Assembly (NCBI GenBank): GCA_041394145.1
Contig: JAWKIW010000005.1
Location: 124,001 to 188,000 of the forward strand
Length of the DNA stretch: 64,000 bases
Source: JAWKIW01 sp041394145
GTDB taxonomy: Bacteria; Actinomycetota; Acidimicrobiia; Acidimicrobiales; Acidimicrobilacustridaceae
Direction of reading: 5' to 3'
The notes beneath the pieces were generated by a model that was not told the origin of the DNA, searched no databases, and saw nothing but the letters and a program-made list of their open reading frames with translations. Of the stretch, positions 27,613-37,151 are shown piece by piece (within the stretch, counting starts at the first letter, position 1; the number at the start of each line of letters is the position of its first letter). The translations under genes and the position numbers were made by a program.

Positions 27613-28089
27613 ATGAGCCCGCTTTCCGCCCGCCTGCCCGGTGAAGAGAACGACGAGTCCGCAGTCGCCGCGGCCGCGGCCGACGAGAACCTCCTCACCG
27701 AGATCGACCACGTCGCCATCGCCGTCAACGACCTCGGTGCCGCCGTGGACTTCTACCGGGAGTCGTTCGGGGCCATCGTCGAGCACCGCGAGATCGTCGA
27801 GAGCGACGGCGTGGAGGAGGCCCTGCTCCGGGTCGCCGACTCGTACATCCAGCTGCTGACGCCGACGCGTGACGACTCGCCGGTCGCCAAGTACCTCGAG
27901 AAGAAGGGCGAGGGCCTGCACCACGTCGGCTATCGGGTGGCCGACTGCGCCGTCGCCCTGCAGGCCTACCTCGACGCTGGTGGCCGCTCGATCGACGCCG
28001 CTCCGCGGCCGGGGTCTCGGGGCACGACCGTCGCCTTCCTGCACCCGAAGACCAGCTTCGGCACCCTCATCGAGCTCGTCGAGGAGTGA
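27613..28089 (+). CDS. mce: Methylmalonyl-CoA/ethylmalonyl-CoA epimerase
   Basis: 158-residue VOC-fold metalloenzyme that interconverts (2S)- and (2R)-methylmalonyl- or ethylmalonyl-CoA. Metal ligands are visible in EIDHVAIAVND, GEGLHHVGYRV and GTLIELVEE. RESFGAIVEHREIVESDGVEEALL and YIQLLTPTRDDSPVAKYLEK match the family. An N-terminal extension of about 25 alanine/glutamate-rich residues is unusual. It lies 65 bases after ccr on the same strand, which supports a shared pathway. Confidence 0.93.
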   Translation: MSPLSARLPGEENDESAVAAAAADENLLTEIDHVAIAVNDLGAAVDFYRESFGAIVEHREIVESDGVEEALLRVADSYIQLLTPTRDDSPVAKYLEKKGEGLHHVGYRVADCAVALQAYLDAGGRSIDAAPRPGSRGTTVAFLHPKTSFGTLIELVEE

Positions 28090-28149
28090 GCGACACCGGC
28101 TCCGTGCCTGCCACCCGAGGTGGCCCTGCCGGGCCTCCCGGCCCGGGGA

Positions 28150-28653
28150 TCAGGACGGCTGGGGCGGCGCCGGCGGAGGAGGGGGCGTCTCGCCGGGCGC
28201 CGGTGGCATCGGCGGGGCCGACCCACCGGCAGGAGGCGTCGGCGGCGGCGCCGGCACCGGCTCGGTCGGGGTCGGTGGGATCGGCGCGGCCGGCGCTCCC
28301 GTGGAGCCCGGCAGGGCACCCGGCGCGGTGCCGGTGTCGCCGGGCGGCGGCGCCGACGTGTCCTCGTCGCGCTCGGGGTGGTAGCCGCCCAGCGTCGGTG
28401 CCGAGCCGACCTTCACGGTGATGGCCTGGTTCTGGTCGGCGGTCGAGTACCAGATGAGGTAGGCGAGGCCGGGGACGAGGCACAGGATCAGCCCGACGAC
28501 CAGCACGACGACGTTCATCTTCTTCTTCAGGTACAGGTCGACCGAGTCCTCGGTCTGGTTCTGCACCACGCCGCCCTGGGCGACGAGGCGCTGCACCGTG
28601 CTCTCGAGCTCGGCGTGGTTGTTGACCCAGATGGTCTCCGCAAGCGTTGCCAC
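28150..28653 (-). CDS. Small membrane protein with proline-rich tail
   Basis: 167 residues beginning VATLAETIWVNNHAELES. A soluble first part ends in LYLKKK, followed by one membrane helix (MNVVVLVVGLILCLVPGLAY). The C-terminal 90 residues are low-complexity proline/alanine/glycine, probably exposed outside or cytoplasmic and disordered. Function unknown. It is the last gene of the minus-strand importer cluster, 10 bases after the permease stop. Confidence 0.65.
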   Translation of the reverse strand: MATLAETIWVNNHAELESTVQRLVAQGGVVQNQTEDSVDLYLKKKMNVVVLVVGLILCLVPGLAYLIWYSTADQNQAITVKVGSAPTLGGYHPERDEDTSAPPPGDTGTAPGALPGSTGAPAAPIPPTPTEPVPAPPPTPPAGGSAPPMPPAPGETPPPPPAPPQPS

Positions 28654-28663
28654 GTCGCGAACG

Positions 28664-30724
28664 CTAACCGGTTCCGGCGCTGCGGGCCGGGGTGACCGCG
28701 GTCCCGACCGCCGACGCGGCCTCGACCGACTCCTCGGAGCGCTCGGCCGGTCGGCGGCGCAGGCGGGCCGCCAGCGCGTACAGCACACCGGTGATGCCCT
28801 CTGGGTAGACCACCGCCACGACCATCAGCACGAGGCCGTTGATCGCGAACTGCACGTCGGAGGACCCCGAACCCATGGCGGCGCTGAGCACGCCGCCTTC
28901 GGCGAAGACACCGGCGACGACCGCGCCGCCGACGGCCGCGATGCCGCCCAGGTAGGTGATCGCCAGCAGGGCCAGGGACTGGAAGACCACGAACGAGTCC
29001 GCCGAGAGGTTGGGGTGGCCGTAGGCGTAGAGGCAGCCACCCAGCCCGGCGAGGAAGCTCGACAGGGCGAAGGCCACGAGCTTGGTCCGGGTGACGTCGA
29101 CGCCGGCGGCGGCCGCAGCCCGCTCGTTGGCGCGCACGGCGAGGAAGCGCAGCCCGGTGGGTGAGCGACGCAGGTTGGCCACGGCCAGCCCGGCCGCAGC
29201 CAGCACCACGATGCACAGGATCCCGAAGGCGCGCCGAGGGAAGTCGGACCCGGTGGCCGACACCCCGAGGTCGACGGGGCCGAGCGTCGGCGCCGGCACG
29301 GTGGTGCCGCCCCGACCGCCGGCGAACCAGCCCCACTTGAGCACCAGCTCCTCGATGGCGACCGCCGCGGCCAAGGTGGCGATGGCGAGGTTCATGCCGC
29401 GGACCCGCACGGCGGGGAGGCCGGCCACGAGACCGACGCCGACGGCGACGCCGGCGGCGAGCACCGGTGCGAGGGGGAAGGGGATGCCGAACTCGTCGGT
29501 GAGCTTCACCATGGCGAAGGCGGCGATCCCGGCCAGGGCCATGGGCATCAGCGAGATCTGTCCCACGTAGCCGGTCAGCAGCACGACCGACAGGGCGATG
29601 AGCGCCGTGGTGGTGGTCACGATGATCGCCTGGCGCCAATCCGAGCCCAGCACCAGCATCCCGGTGATCGCCAGCCCGGCGAGGCCGAGCGTCCAGGCCG
29701 TGACGTGCGCCGGTCGGGGTGACGTCGGGAACCGGCCGGCGTGCAGCGAGGCCCGGGTCGGCAGCGACTCGCCGCGCACGGCCATGGTCAAGATGATGAT
29801 GAGGAAGGGCAGCGCCATCTGCAGGTCGAGGTCGGGGAGCCACCCCCACTGCGACCGCAGGTTGAGGATCTCCGACTGCAGCATCCCGATGCCGACGCCT
29901 GCCAGCGCGGTGATGGTGAACGAGCGGAAGCCGCCGAGCAGGGCTGCGGCCAGGGCCGGCACGATGAGCAGGCTGGTGGTGGCCGGGTTGATGTTGGCGA
30001 TGGGTGCGATGAGGATCACCGCCAACCCCGCCAGCATGGTCGCCAGCATCCAGTTGATGGCCGCGAGGCTCGTCGGCGACAGGCCGATCAGCACGGCCCC
30101 CTTCTCGCTCTCGGCCGCCGCCCGGGTCGCCAGACCGAAGCGGCTCAGGTGGTACAGCACGGCCAGGGCCGCGGTCACCACCACGACGAACAGCGCGAGC
30201 CACAGCCGGTCCTGTTGGATCTCGATGCCGAAGAACCGGACAACCTCGTCGGGCAGCAGCGCCTCGGGCTTGGCCACCGTGGCGCCCTGGGTGCCGAGGC
30301 GCATCTTGGTGACGGCGAGCAGGTAGAGGAAGAGGCCGAGGCTGGCGGCGACCCGGGCGAGGGTCGGGGCCTCCCGCAGCGGTCGGAACACCAGCCAGTA
30401 CACGACGAGCCCGTACAGCGCGGCCAGCACCATGGTGATCAGCAGCGCGGTGCCCGGCGCGAACCGGTAGAAGATCTCCCGACCCGGCTCGGAGGATGGC
30501 CCGGGGAGCAGGCGGAGCTTGTCGGGCCCGAAGAACAGCGGGTTCAGCAGCTCGCCGCTCTGACGCAGCGAGAAGTAGGTGTAGGCGAGGAACATGCCCA
30601 TGGCCGCGTGGGCGAAGTTGATGACACCCGACGCCCGATAGGTGAGCAGCACACCCAGGGCGAGCGCGGCGATGACCGCACCACCGCCGAGGCCGAGCAG
30701 CAGGTACTGCAGGTGCTGGGTCAC
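28664..30724 (-). CDS. Branched-chain amino acid-type ABC permease, LivH-LivM fusion
   Basis: 686 residues carrying two complete permease units in one chain. The LivH-like half (1-325) starts with TYRASGVINFAHAAMGMFLAYT in the first helices and contains AAAESEKGAVLIGLSPTSLA as the ATPase-contact loop. A basic linker (RGESLPTRASLHAGRF) leads to the LivM-like half (345-660) with QISLMPMALAGIAAF, RGMNLAIATLAAAVAIEE and the contact loop AVRANERAAAAAGVDV. The binding protein gene lies 8 bases upstream. No LivG/LivF ATPase genes are in the cluster, so ATPases must be encoded elsewhere. The substrate could be an amino acid, amide or short acid. Confidence 0.92.
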   Translation of the reverse strand: MTQHLQYLLLGLGGGAVIAALALGVLLTYRASGVINFAHAAMGMFLAYTYFSLRQSGELLNPLFFGPDKLRLLPGPSSEPGREIFYRFAPGTALLITMVLAALYGLVVYWLVFRPLREAPTLARVAASLGLFLYLLAVTKMRLGTQGATVAKPEALLPDEVVRFFGIEIQQDRLWLALFVVVVTAALAVLYHLSRFGLATRAAAESEKGAVLIGLSPTSLAAINWMLATMLAGLAVILIAPIANINPATTSLLIVPALAAALLGGFRSFTITALAGVGIGMLQSEILNLRSQWGWLPDLDLQMALPFLIIILTMAVRGESLPTRASLHAGRFPTSPRPAHVTAWTLGLAGLAITGMLVLGSDWRQAIIVTTTTALIALSVVLLTGYVGQISLMPMALAGIAAFAMVKLTDEFGIPFPLAPVLAAGVAVGVGLVAGLPAVRVRGMNLAIATLAAAVAIEELVLKWGWFAGGRGGTTVPAPTLGPVDLGVSATGSDFPRRAFGILCIVVLAAAGLAVANLRRSPTGLRFLAVRANERAAAAAGVDVTRTKLVAFALSSFLAGLGGCLYAYGHPNLSADSFVVFQSLALLAITYLGGIAAVGGAVVAGVFAEGGVLSAAMGSGSSDVQFAINGLVLMVVAVVYPEGITGVLYALAARLRRRPAERSEESVEAASAVGTAVTPARSAGTG

Positions 30725-30732
30725 CGTCGGCC

Positions 30733-32088
30733 TCAGCCGCTCTGGCCGCCGACGAGCGCAGGGACGTCGATCCAGTCGCTGACCGGGGTCAGGTTGTCGC
30801 CCTCACGCTGGACGAGGATCTGCTGGGGTGCGCACAGCGCCGGCATGTTCGGCACCTGCTTGCCGTCACAGGTGTAGGGATGGCCGGCGAAGCTCGGCCG
30901 GTTCCGTGCCGCCTTCACCGCGGCGAGGAGGTTCTCGGTGGTGAGCTGGTCGTCGGGCAGGTCGAGCAGCAGCGAGTAGATGTTCATGATGTTGCGGAAC
31001 GAGATGGTGGCGGCGCTGGCGGCGGGCAGCTCGGGCGACCCGTGCTTGGCCACCGCGGCGAAGTACATCTTCGTCTCCGGATTGGCCATGTCGGAGGGGT
31101 TCTCGATGTTGAAGATGCGGCCCTCCACCGCGTCCTTGCCGATCTGGTCGGCGATGCTGGGTGCGGCACAGGCACCGACGAGGTAGAGCTGCGCGCTGAT
31201 CTGCAGGTCGTGGGCCGTCTTCATCGCCGGTGCACAGGCGGTGTCGGCCGCACCCACGAACACCGCGTCGGCGTTCGCCTCCTTGGCCTTGGACATGACC
31301 GGCAGCAGGTCGGTGGCCGTGACGGCGAAGGGCACCTCGATGACCTCGGGGACGCCCAGCTTCTTCAGGGTGGCGACACCGAAGTCGACGGCCGCGGTCT
31401 TGATGGGCGGGTAGTCGGCGTAGGCGACGACGACCTTCTTGGCCCCGGCATCGGCGGCGTGCTTGGCGAAGGCGGTGAAGGCGCCGGGTGCGCCCCCGCT
31501 GAACTGGTAGGAGATCGGGCTCTGCATCTCGGCGAAGTTGACGGGGACCCCGCCGATGTACGGCATCTGGTTCTGCTCGAGCACGGGCATCGAGCCGCTC
31601 GAGGTGATGTCGATGCCGCCCGTCACCGCGATGACGTCCTGTTGGACGAGGTCCTGGGCGCACTTCTGGGACTTCTCCACCGAGAACGTGGTGATGCAGG
31701 GCACCAGCTCGAGCGGGCGGCCCCGCACGCCGCCGAGCTCCTCGTTGATGAACGTCACGGCCGCTTCGGCGCCGAGGCGGAGCTCGGGGAACGAGCCGAT
31801 GGGGGTGTTCTCCTGGTTGATCATCCCGATCTTGATCGGCTCGCCGCCGGTCGCCCGCCGGGGGGTGTCGGGCACGGTGCCGAAGGACATCTGGTCGCCC
31901 TCGAAGCCGCTGATGGCCGCCGAGCCGTGCGCGTTCTGACCGCCCTGGACGTTGGCCGGCGCCGTGGCTCCCGGCCCGCCCCCGCCCTGCACGATCTCCA
32001 CCCGCTCGACGCACGCCGAGGTCGCCAGGGCGACCGCCACGGCCAGCACGGCGAGCGCGGACTGTCGCCGTCGGTGTGGTCGTCGCAT
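30733..32088 (-). CDS. Leu/Ile/Val-type substrate-binding lipoprotein
   Basis: 451 residues. Start MRRPHRRRQ with a hydrophobic signal and lipobox LATSAC near residue 27, so it is a membrane-anchored lipoprotein. The type I periplasmic-binding fold follows (KIGMINQENTPIGSFPELRLG, AVTFINEELGG, VIAVTGGIDITSSGSMPVL, KKVVVAYADYPPIKTAAVDFG, DAVFVGAADTACAPAMKTA). Several cysteines (PCITTF, KCAQDL, YTCDGK, ALCAPQ) may form disulfides. It feeds the fused permease immediately downstream. Ligand unknown. Confidence 0.92.
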   Translation of the reverse strand: MRRPHRRRQSALAVLAVAVALATSACVERVEIVQGGGGPGATAPANVQGGQNAHGSAAISGFEGDQMSFGTVPDTPRRATGGEPIKIGMINQENTPIGSFPELRLGAEAAVTFINEELGGVRGRPLELVPCITTFSVEKSQKCAQDLVQQDVIAVTGGIDITSSGSMPVLEQNQMPYIGGVPVNFAEMQSPISYQFSGGAPGAFTAFAKHAADAGAKKVVVAYADYPPIKTAAVDFGVATLKKLGVPEVIEVPFAVTATDLLPVMSKAKEANADAVFVGAADTACAPAMKTAHDLQISAQLYLVGACAAPSIADQIGKDAVEGRIFNIENPSDMANPETKMYFAAVAKHGSPELPAASAATISFRNIMNIYSLLLDLPDDQLTTENLLAAVKAARNRPSFAGHPYTCDGKQVPNMPALCAPQQILVQREGDNLTPVSDWIDVPALVGGQSG

Positions 32089-32241
32089 GCTTCCCCCTCG
32101 CGGATCCCCCACCGGACGGGCGCCCGCGGCTCGCGGTGGTGCGGTGGTCATTCTGGCGCGGTCGGGAGGTTAACAGCGTTCAGATCGGGCTGGCGGTCGC
32201 CCGCAGGGGGGAAGGGCTGCGCCCGGCCCCGGGGCGTCGGA

Positions 32242-33603
32242 TCAGGAGCCGGCCGGGACCCAGCTGCCGTGGAAGCCGAACGGGACCCGTTGGGGCAGGG
32301 TGACCACGGCGACCGGACCGCCCGCGAGGTCCTGGGCATGGGTGAGCACGAGGTCGGAGCCGTCGCGGTCGCCGTCGTACACGACCTGCATGATCCAGCC
32401 GTCGTCCTCCTCGGTGCCGCCCCGGCGGGGAACGAACACCGGCTCCAGGCTGACCCGGTGGGGGCCGTGGTCGAGCACGTCGGTGATCCCCGTGTCGAGG
32501 TCGTACTTGTAGGTGACGCCGTGCTCGCCGGCTGCGCCGAAGCCCATCGAGTAGCCGTAGCGGTTGCGCCGTCCGATGTGCGTCTCGTTGATCCTCGGCA
32601 GCTCGGCCGGGTGGTCGTCGATGTCGTCCTCGGTGGCCCGGCCGGTCGCCGGGTCGAGCACGTAGCGCCGCAGCGTCGTCGGGCCCTCGTTCGGGCCGTG
32701 CCGGTCGGTGGCGAACATCCGCTCGTGGCGGATGGCGTCCATCACCACGGCGCCGTCGTCGCGCTCGTAGGTGTTGAGGGGGTGGAAGACGTAGCCCGGC
32801 TCGAGCTCGAACCAGCGGATGTCGTCGGCGCCGCCGTCGCGGGGGAGCAGGCCGAACCGGTTGACGTAGTCGTCGGTCCACACGTAGGGCAGGCCCGCGC
32901 CGCTCATCGCCCGGTCGAGGTCGAAGACGCAGGGCTGGTCCATGATCACCACGTGGTGCTCGGACAACCCGATGTCGTGCAGCATCGTGCCGCCCTGGGT
33001 GGGGATGTCGACCTGGTGGCGCACCCGGCCACCGGTGTCGACGACGAGGTAGCGGACCTGGTTGCCCCACCCCCAGTAGTAGACGGCCACGTGCAGCTCG
33101 CCGGTGGCGGGGTCCTTCTTGGGGTGGGCGGAGAAGGGGTGCTCGAGGGTGCCGTCGAGGTCGGTCGGGCCGACGGTGTCGAGCTCGTCGGTGAGCTCGA
33201 TCGGGGGCGATCCGGCCTCCACGATGGCGAAGGTGCGGCCGGCGTGGCCGATGGCGTTGGTGTTGGCCGCGAAGACCTGCACCGACTCGTCGTAGGGGTT
33301 CGGCGGCGCCGGCTCACCGAGGGCGGCGGCGACGTCGGGGGAGCGGACCCACCGGTTCCGGTACCACTCGGCCCGACCGTCGCGCAGGCGGATGCCGTGG
33401 ACCATGCCGTCGCCGGTGAACCAGTGGTAGTCGGGGCCCACCTCGCCGACGGGGTTCGGTCCGTTGCGCAGGTAGCGACCGTCGAGCTCGGCGGGCAGCG
33501 TGCCCGTCACCGGCAGGTCGACGGCCGTGACCTCCTCGGTGACCGGTGCGAAGTTGCCCCGCAGGTACGGGCTCGGCGGTGACGCTCGGTCGATCGTGGT
33601 CAT
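32242..33603 (-). CDS. Carotenoid cleavage oxygenase family protein
   Basis: 453-residue seven-bladed propeller iron enzyme that splits carotenoid or stilbene-type double bonds. It shows YLRNGPNPVGEVGPDYHWFTGDGMVHG in two pieces at residues 45-72. The iron-binding histidines are expected in EHPFSAHPKKD, MLHDIGLSEHH, YVFHPLNTYE and FGFHGSWVP, and all are present. No signal peptide. Its ATG overlaps the stop of the upstream binding-protein gene (ATGA), so the two are co-translated. That pairing suggests the imported compound is a substrate or that cleavage products signal; this is inference. Confidence 0.93.
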   Translation of the reverse strand: MTTIDRASPPSPYLRGNFAPVTEEVTAVDLPVTGTLPAELDGRYLRNGPNPVGEVGPDYHWFTGDGMVHGIRLRDGRAEWYRNRWVRSPDVAAALGEPAPPNPYDESVQVFAANTNAIGHAGRTFAIVEAGSPPIELTDELDTVGPTDLDGTLEHPFSAHPKKDPATGELHVAVYYWGWGNQVRYLVVDTGGRVRHQVDIPTQGGTMLHDIGLSEHHVVIMDQPCVFDLDRAMSGAGLPYVWTDDYVNRFGLLPRDGGADDIRWFELEPGYVFHPLNTYERDDGAVVMDAIRHERMFATDRHGPNEGPTTLRRYVLDPATGRATEDDIDDHPAELPRINETHIGRRNRYGYSMGFGAAGEHGVTYKYDLDTGITDVLDHGPHRVSLEPVFVPRRGGTEEDDGWIMQVVYDGDRDGSDLVLTHAQDLAGGPVAVVTLPQRVPFGFHGSWVPAGS

Positions 33604-35368
33604 GGCTCCCCCTCGGCGTCGCTCGCGTGTCGACCCCGCCGACGGTACCGGATGACCTCGGTGGGCCGCCGGGGGCGGCGTCTAGGGCCCCCGTCGGTGC
33701 GCCACAGGCCGCCGACCCACGGCTTGGGCTCGAGGTTGGCGAACCCGACGACGCGGGGGAAGTTGAGCCCGGCGACGTCGTGTCCGATGAGGGCGTAGGG
33801 GGTGTGGAACAGCCAGATGTCGACCAGCTCGCCGTTGATGTCGCGCACGACCTGTTCGTTGAGGCGATGGCGTTCGGCGACGTCCGTGGTCTGCAGCCCC
33901 TCGACCAGGAGCCGGTCGAGGTCGGCGTTCTTCACCTGGGAGAAGTTGGTCGAGAGCTTCCCCGCGCCCTTCCCGAACCGTGAGTGGAAGAACGGGTACA
34001 GGTAGAGCGGGTCGTGGTAGCTGTAGCTGCGGAACCAGGCCGCTTGGTAGCTGCCGAAGGTGGTCCCGGCGATGTAGGCGACCGGCTCGAGGGTGTCGAT
34101 CTGCGCGGTGATGCCCAGCTCGGCCCACTGCTGTTGGAGCAGCTGGAGGACCGAGAGCGACTCGTTGGTCGGCAGACCCGAGATCCGGAAGGTGAGCGGC
34201 TGGCCGGTGTCGGCCTCGTAGGCCGCCGCGGCCTGGCGGGCGCGCTCGGGGTCGTGGCCGACGTAGCCGGGCTGGAGGCGGCCCAGTCGGTGCCCGGCGC
34301 GAAGGGGCTGGTGGCGACCAGCGCCTGTCCGTCCTGGGTCACCTGGACCACGGCGGCGGGATCGGTCCCGTAGGCGAGTGCCTCGCGGGCGTGCACGTTG
34401 TCGAACGGCGCCGCACCGGCGTTGAGCATGACGAAGGTCTCCTCCGAGAGGTTGTCCTCCGCCGACACCAGGTCCGAGCGGTCGCGGGCGGCGACGATGT
34501 CGGCGACCCGCGTCGTCATGATCAGGTCGACGTCGCCGGCCTGCAGTGCCGTGAACCGGGCGGCGTCGTCGAGCACGAACTGGAACTCGATGCTGTCGAG
34601 GTAGGGGAGCTTGCGCCCCTGCTCGTCGGTGCGCCAGTACGCGTCGTTCCGGGTCGCACGGAACGACGACCCGGGCAGCCACTCCTCGAAGCGGAAGGGC
34701 CCGGTGCCGCTCGGGTGCTTGCCGCCCTCCGGATCACGCAGCATCGAAGGAGCGGCGACGTAGCCGGCGACACCGGCGAGGACCTCGGGGATGACGGCGT
34801 AGGGGCCGTTGAGGTGGATCTGGAGGGTGCGGTCACCGGTGACCACCACCTGCTTGACGACGCCTTCGAAGGCGATCGACGCCAGGCCCTCGAACATGGC
34901 CGACTGCAGGTTCATCCGCACCGCCTCGGCGTCGAGGGGCGTCCCGTCGTGGAACGTGATGCCGGGTCGCACCGTGACGGTCCACACGGTGAGGTCCTCG
35001 TTGGGGGTGATGCTCTCGGCGAGCCACGGTTGGAGCTTCCCGTCGGGCCCGTAGGCCATGAGCGGCTCGATGACCGAGGAACCGACCAGGTGGCCCTCGG
35101 TCGTCCAGTTGTTCTTGACCGGGTGGTAGCCGTCGGAGTCGGCCAGCACGCCGACCACGAGGTTCCCTCCGTAGCGTGGCTCGCCCTCGTCCACCGTGGA
35201 CCGGCCGTGCTCCTGTCCGGCCGGGGGGACGGTGCCGGCCCGGGTGTCCGAGGACGAGGCCGTCGAGCAGGCCACCAGCAGCAGGCCGGCCGTCGCCGCC
35301 AGCACCACGGCCGGGCGGCGGCGTGCGGTTCGCGACGGACGGGGTCGTGGCACGGGGTGCGTGGTCAC
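33600..35368 (-). CDS. Family 5 (peptide/nickel-type) substrate-binding lipoprotein, one frameshift
   Basis: About 589 residues when one base near 34275 is restored. GTG start preceded by GGAGG; signal and lipobox LLLVACST. The solute-binding family 5 features are YGGNLVVGVLADSDGYHP, VIEPLMAYGPDGKLQPWLAES, WTVTVRPGITFHDGTPLDAEAV, GTGPFRFEEWLPGSSFRATR, YLDSIEFQFVLDDAARF, then in the second frame ESLSVLQLLQQQWAELGITAQ and NADLDRLLVEGLQTTDVAER. No permease or ATPase of this class is adjacent. It leads the operon with the carotenoid oxygenase and is divergent from the Coq4-like gene. Confidence 0.9.
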
Positions 35369-35386
35369 CGGGCCTCCAAGTAAGTA

Positions 35387-35413
35387 AATATCCAACGAAC
35401 TTTGTTGAGTATT
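35387..35413. promoter_or_regulatory. Candidate TetR operator in divergent promoter region
   Basis: Imperfect palindrome, arms AATATCCAAC and GTTGAGTATT (8 of 10 paired) around GAACTTT. It is the only AT-rich stretch for many kilobases, lies between divergent start codons and overlaps the -35 of the Coq4-like gene. The TetR encoded two genes downstream is the obvious binder, but that is inferred. Confidence 0.5.
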
Positions 35414-35429
35414 GCATTGCTGCTAGCGT
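35402..35429 (+). promoter_or_regulatory. Promoter of Coq4-like/TetR operon
   Basis: TTGTTG and TAGCGT are separated by 16 bases and lie 36 bases upstream of the ATG, with AAAGG as ribosome site. Confidence 0.5.
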
Positions 35430-35465
35430 GGCACCAGTCGTCCTCCGCCCGTCGAAAGGCAGACC

Positions 35466-36284
35466 ATGGAGCAGACCTCGACCACCCGGGCTCCGGGAGC
35501 CACGGCCCCGATCCGGCGCAGCTGGAAGCGTGCGGTGCAGTGCTCACCGGCGCTCGTCGCACCGAGCCGCTACGTCGCCGAGCTGATGGAGTTCACGCTG
35601 GCGATCGCCGGCCCGGCGATGCAGGCGCACTACGACGCCTTCCGCGCCCACGCCGACGGCCGACGGCTCCTCGACGAGCGTCCGAGCCTGCGCGACCACC
35701 TCGCCGACCGCGACGGGCTCGCCTCCCTCCCCGAGGGCAGCTTCGGGCGGGCCTACCTCGAGTTCGTCTCGCGGTACCGCTTCGACGCCGCCGCCTTCGA
35801 CCAGGTCCACCAGCTCGACGCCATGGGTGCTCGTCTCGGCTGGGACGAGGACCTGACCTTCGTCATGGCCCGGGGACTGCAGCTGCACGACCTGTGGCAC
35901 ACGCTGGGTGGCTACGGGCCGGACTGGGCGGGCGAGGCGGGCGTGATCCACTTCACCTACGGCCAGATCCCCTTCGCCGGCATGGTGGTGATCGGGGGCG
36001 TCCTCGCGGCGTTGCCCGGCGGCATCCCGCGGGCCCGCTACCGGCGCTACCTCGCGCAGGCGCGCCGGCGCGGCCGGCAGGCCGGCAACCTGCTCGTCGC
36101 TCCGTACGAGGAGCTGCTGCCGCTGCCCATCGCCGAGGTGCGGGAGCGCCTGGGCATCGCCCCGACCGAGGTCGCCCACCCCGAGGGCATGCCGTACTCG
36201 GCCTTCCGCTACGGCCTCGGCAAGGTCATGGACGACGCCTACGACGCGTATCGACCGCCGAGCCTGTCGTCCCGCGGGGCATGA
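35466..36284 (+). CDS. Coq4 family protein
   Basis: 272 residues matching the Coq4 family, known from ubiquinone synthesis in mitochondria and some bacteria. The metal-binding signature HDxxH followed eleven residues later by Glu is intact in HDLWHTLGGYGPDWAGE. AYLEFVSRYRFD, VIHFTYGQIPFAGMVVIGG and MPYSAFRYGLGKVMDDAYDAY support it. Actinobacteria normally use menaquinone, so the role is unlikely to be ubiquinone synthesis; a decarboxylation or hydroxylation of another prenylated or hydrophobic compound is possible. The stop overlaps the TetR start (ATGA). Confidence 0.88.
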   Translation: MEQTSTTRAPGATAPIRRSWKRAVQCSPALVAPSRYVAELMEFTLAIAGPAMQAHYDAFRAHADGRRLLDERPSLRDHLADRDGLASLPEGSFGRAYLEFVSRYRFDAAAFDQVHQLDAMGARLGWDEDLTFVMARGLQLHDLWHTLGGYGPDWAGEAGVIHFTYGQIPFAGMVVIGGVLAALPGGIPRARYRRYLAQARRRGRQAGNLLVAPYEELLPLPIAEVRERLGIAPTEVAHPEGMPYSAFRYGLGKVMDDAYDAYRPPSLSSRGA

Positions 36285-36904
36285 GCGAGCGACGCCGGCC
36301 CGGCCGTCCGAAGGGTGGCGGGCTCACCCCCGACCAGGCGCGACAGCACATCCTCGACGCCACCGAGGCGTGCTTCGGTCGGTTCGGCCTCGACAAGACC
36401 ACGGTCGACGACATCGCCGACGAGGCCGGCCTGTCGCGCAGCATGATCTACCGGCACTTCAGCGGACGGGACGAGCTGCTCGCCGGCGTCCTCGAGCGCC
36501 TGACCGATCGCTTCATCTCGGACCTCGCGGATCGGCTCGATGATCACGCCACCCTGGGCGAGTTCATCGTCGCCGCCATGACCGAGGTCGTCGTCAGCGC
36601 CCGAGCCGATCCGGCGATCGCCACGATGTTCGTGGGCTCGGACCGGTCGTCGGCCGGTCAGGCCGTCGCCCGATCGACCGAGATCCGGGCCCGGGCCCGG
36701 GCCTTCGCCCATCAGGTGCTCGATCGGGCCGGGCCCGAGCGGTTGGCTGAGCTGCGCGACGGGTTGTCCGTCGACGAGGCTGCCGACCACCTCGTGCTCA
36801 TCGGCCTGGCGCTGATCCAGGGCTACGGCCCAGCCGACGAGCCGGATCAGGTCCGCCGCTACCTGACGGCCTTCGTGCTCCCGGCGTTGGTCCGCGACGC
36901 CTGA
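36281..36904 (+). CDS. TetR family regulator
   Basis: 207 residues. A basic N-terminus (SERRRPGRPKGG) precedes the helix-turn-helix (ILDATEACFGRFGLDKTTVD, DIADEAGLSRSMIYRHFSGR, residues 20-63), then a helical ligand domain ending YLTAFVLPALVRDA. Co-translated with the Coq4-like gene; the palindrome at 35387-35413 is its likely operator. The ligand is probably the hydrophobic compound handled by the cluster (inference). Confidence 0.93.
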   Translation: MSERRRPGRPKGGGLTPDQARQHILDATEACFGRFGLDKTTVDDIADEAGLSRSMIYRHFSGRDELLAGVLERLTDRFISDLADRLDDHATLGEFIVAAMTEVVVSARADPAIATMFVGSDRSSAGQAVARSTEIRARARAFAHQVLDRAGPERLAELRDGLSVDEAADHLVLIGLALIQGYGPADEPDQVRRYLTAFVLPALVRDA

Positions 36905-36982
36905 TCCGACGACGGGTGGTGCCTGCGCCACCGCCGAGCCACCACCGCCCGGCACGCCGCCGCTGTGACAGCGCTCGTCGCG

Positions 36983-37080
36983 ATGGTCGTCCACCTCGTC
37001 GACGGCACCTACGAGCCGCGTGCCCGAGGTGCGGTGTGCCGGGAACGGCCCGGAAGCCGGGCCATCTGCGATCCTCGCTG
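36983..37080 (+). pseudogene. Truncated duplicate of exonuclease gene start
   Basis: The first 34 bases, from ATG, match the start of the exonuclease gene at 37984 with one mismatch (MVVHLVDGTYE versus MIVHLVDGTYE). After that the similarity ends and a short unrelated frame runs to a stop at 37080. It bounds the toxin-antitoxin island on its left as the intact gene does on its right. Confidence 0.75.
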
Positions 37081-37151
37081 ACCGCTGCCGACCACCCGCG
37101 ACCGCCGAACCCGGTGGGGCCACAGGGTGACCTTCGCCGGCTCGGTTGCGG

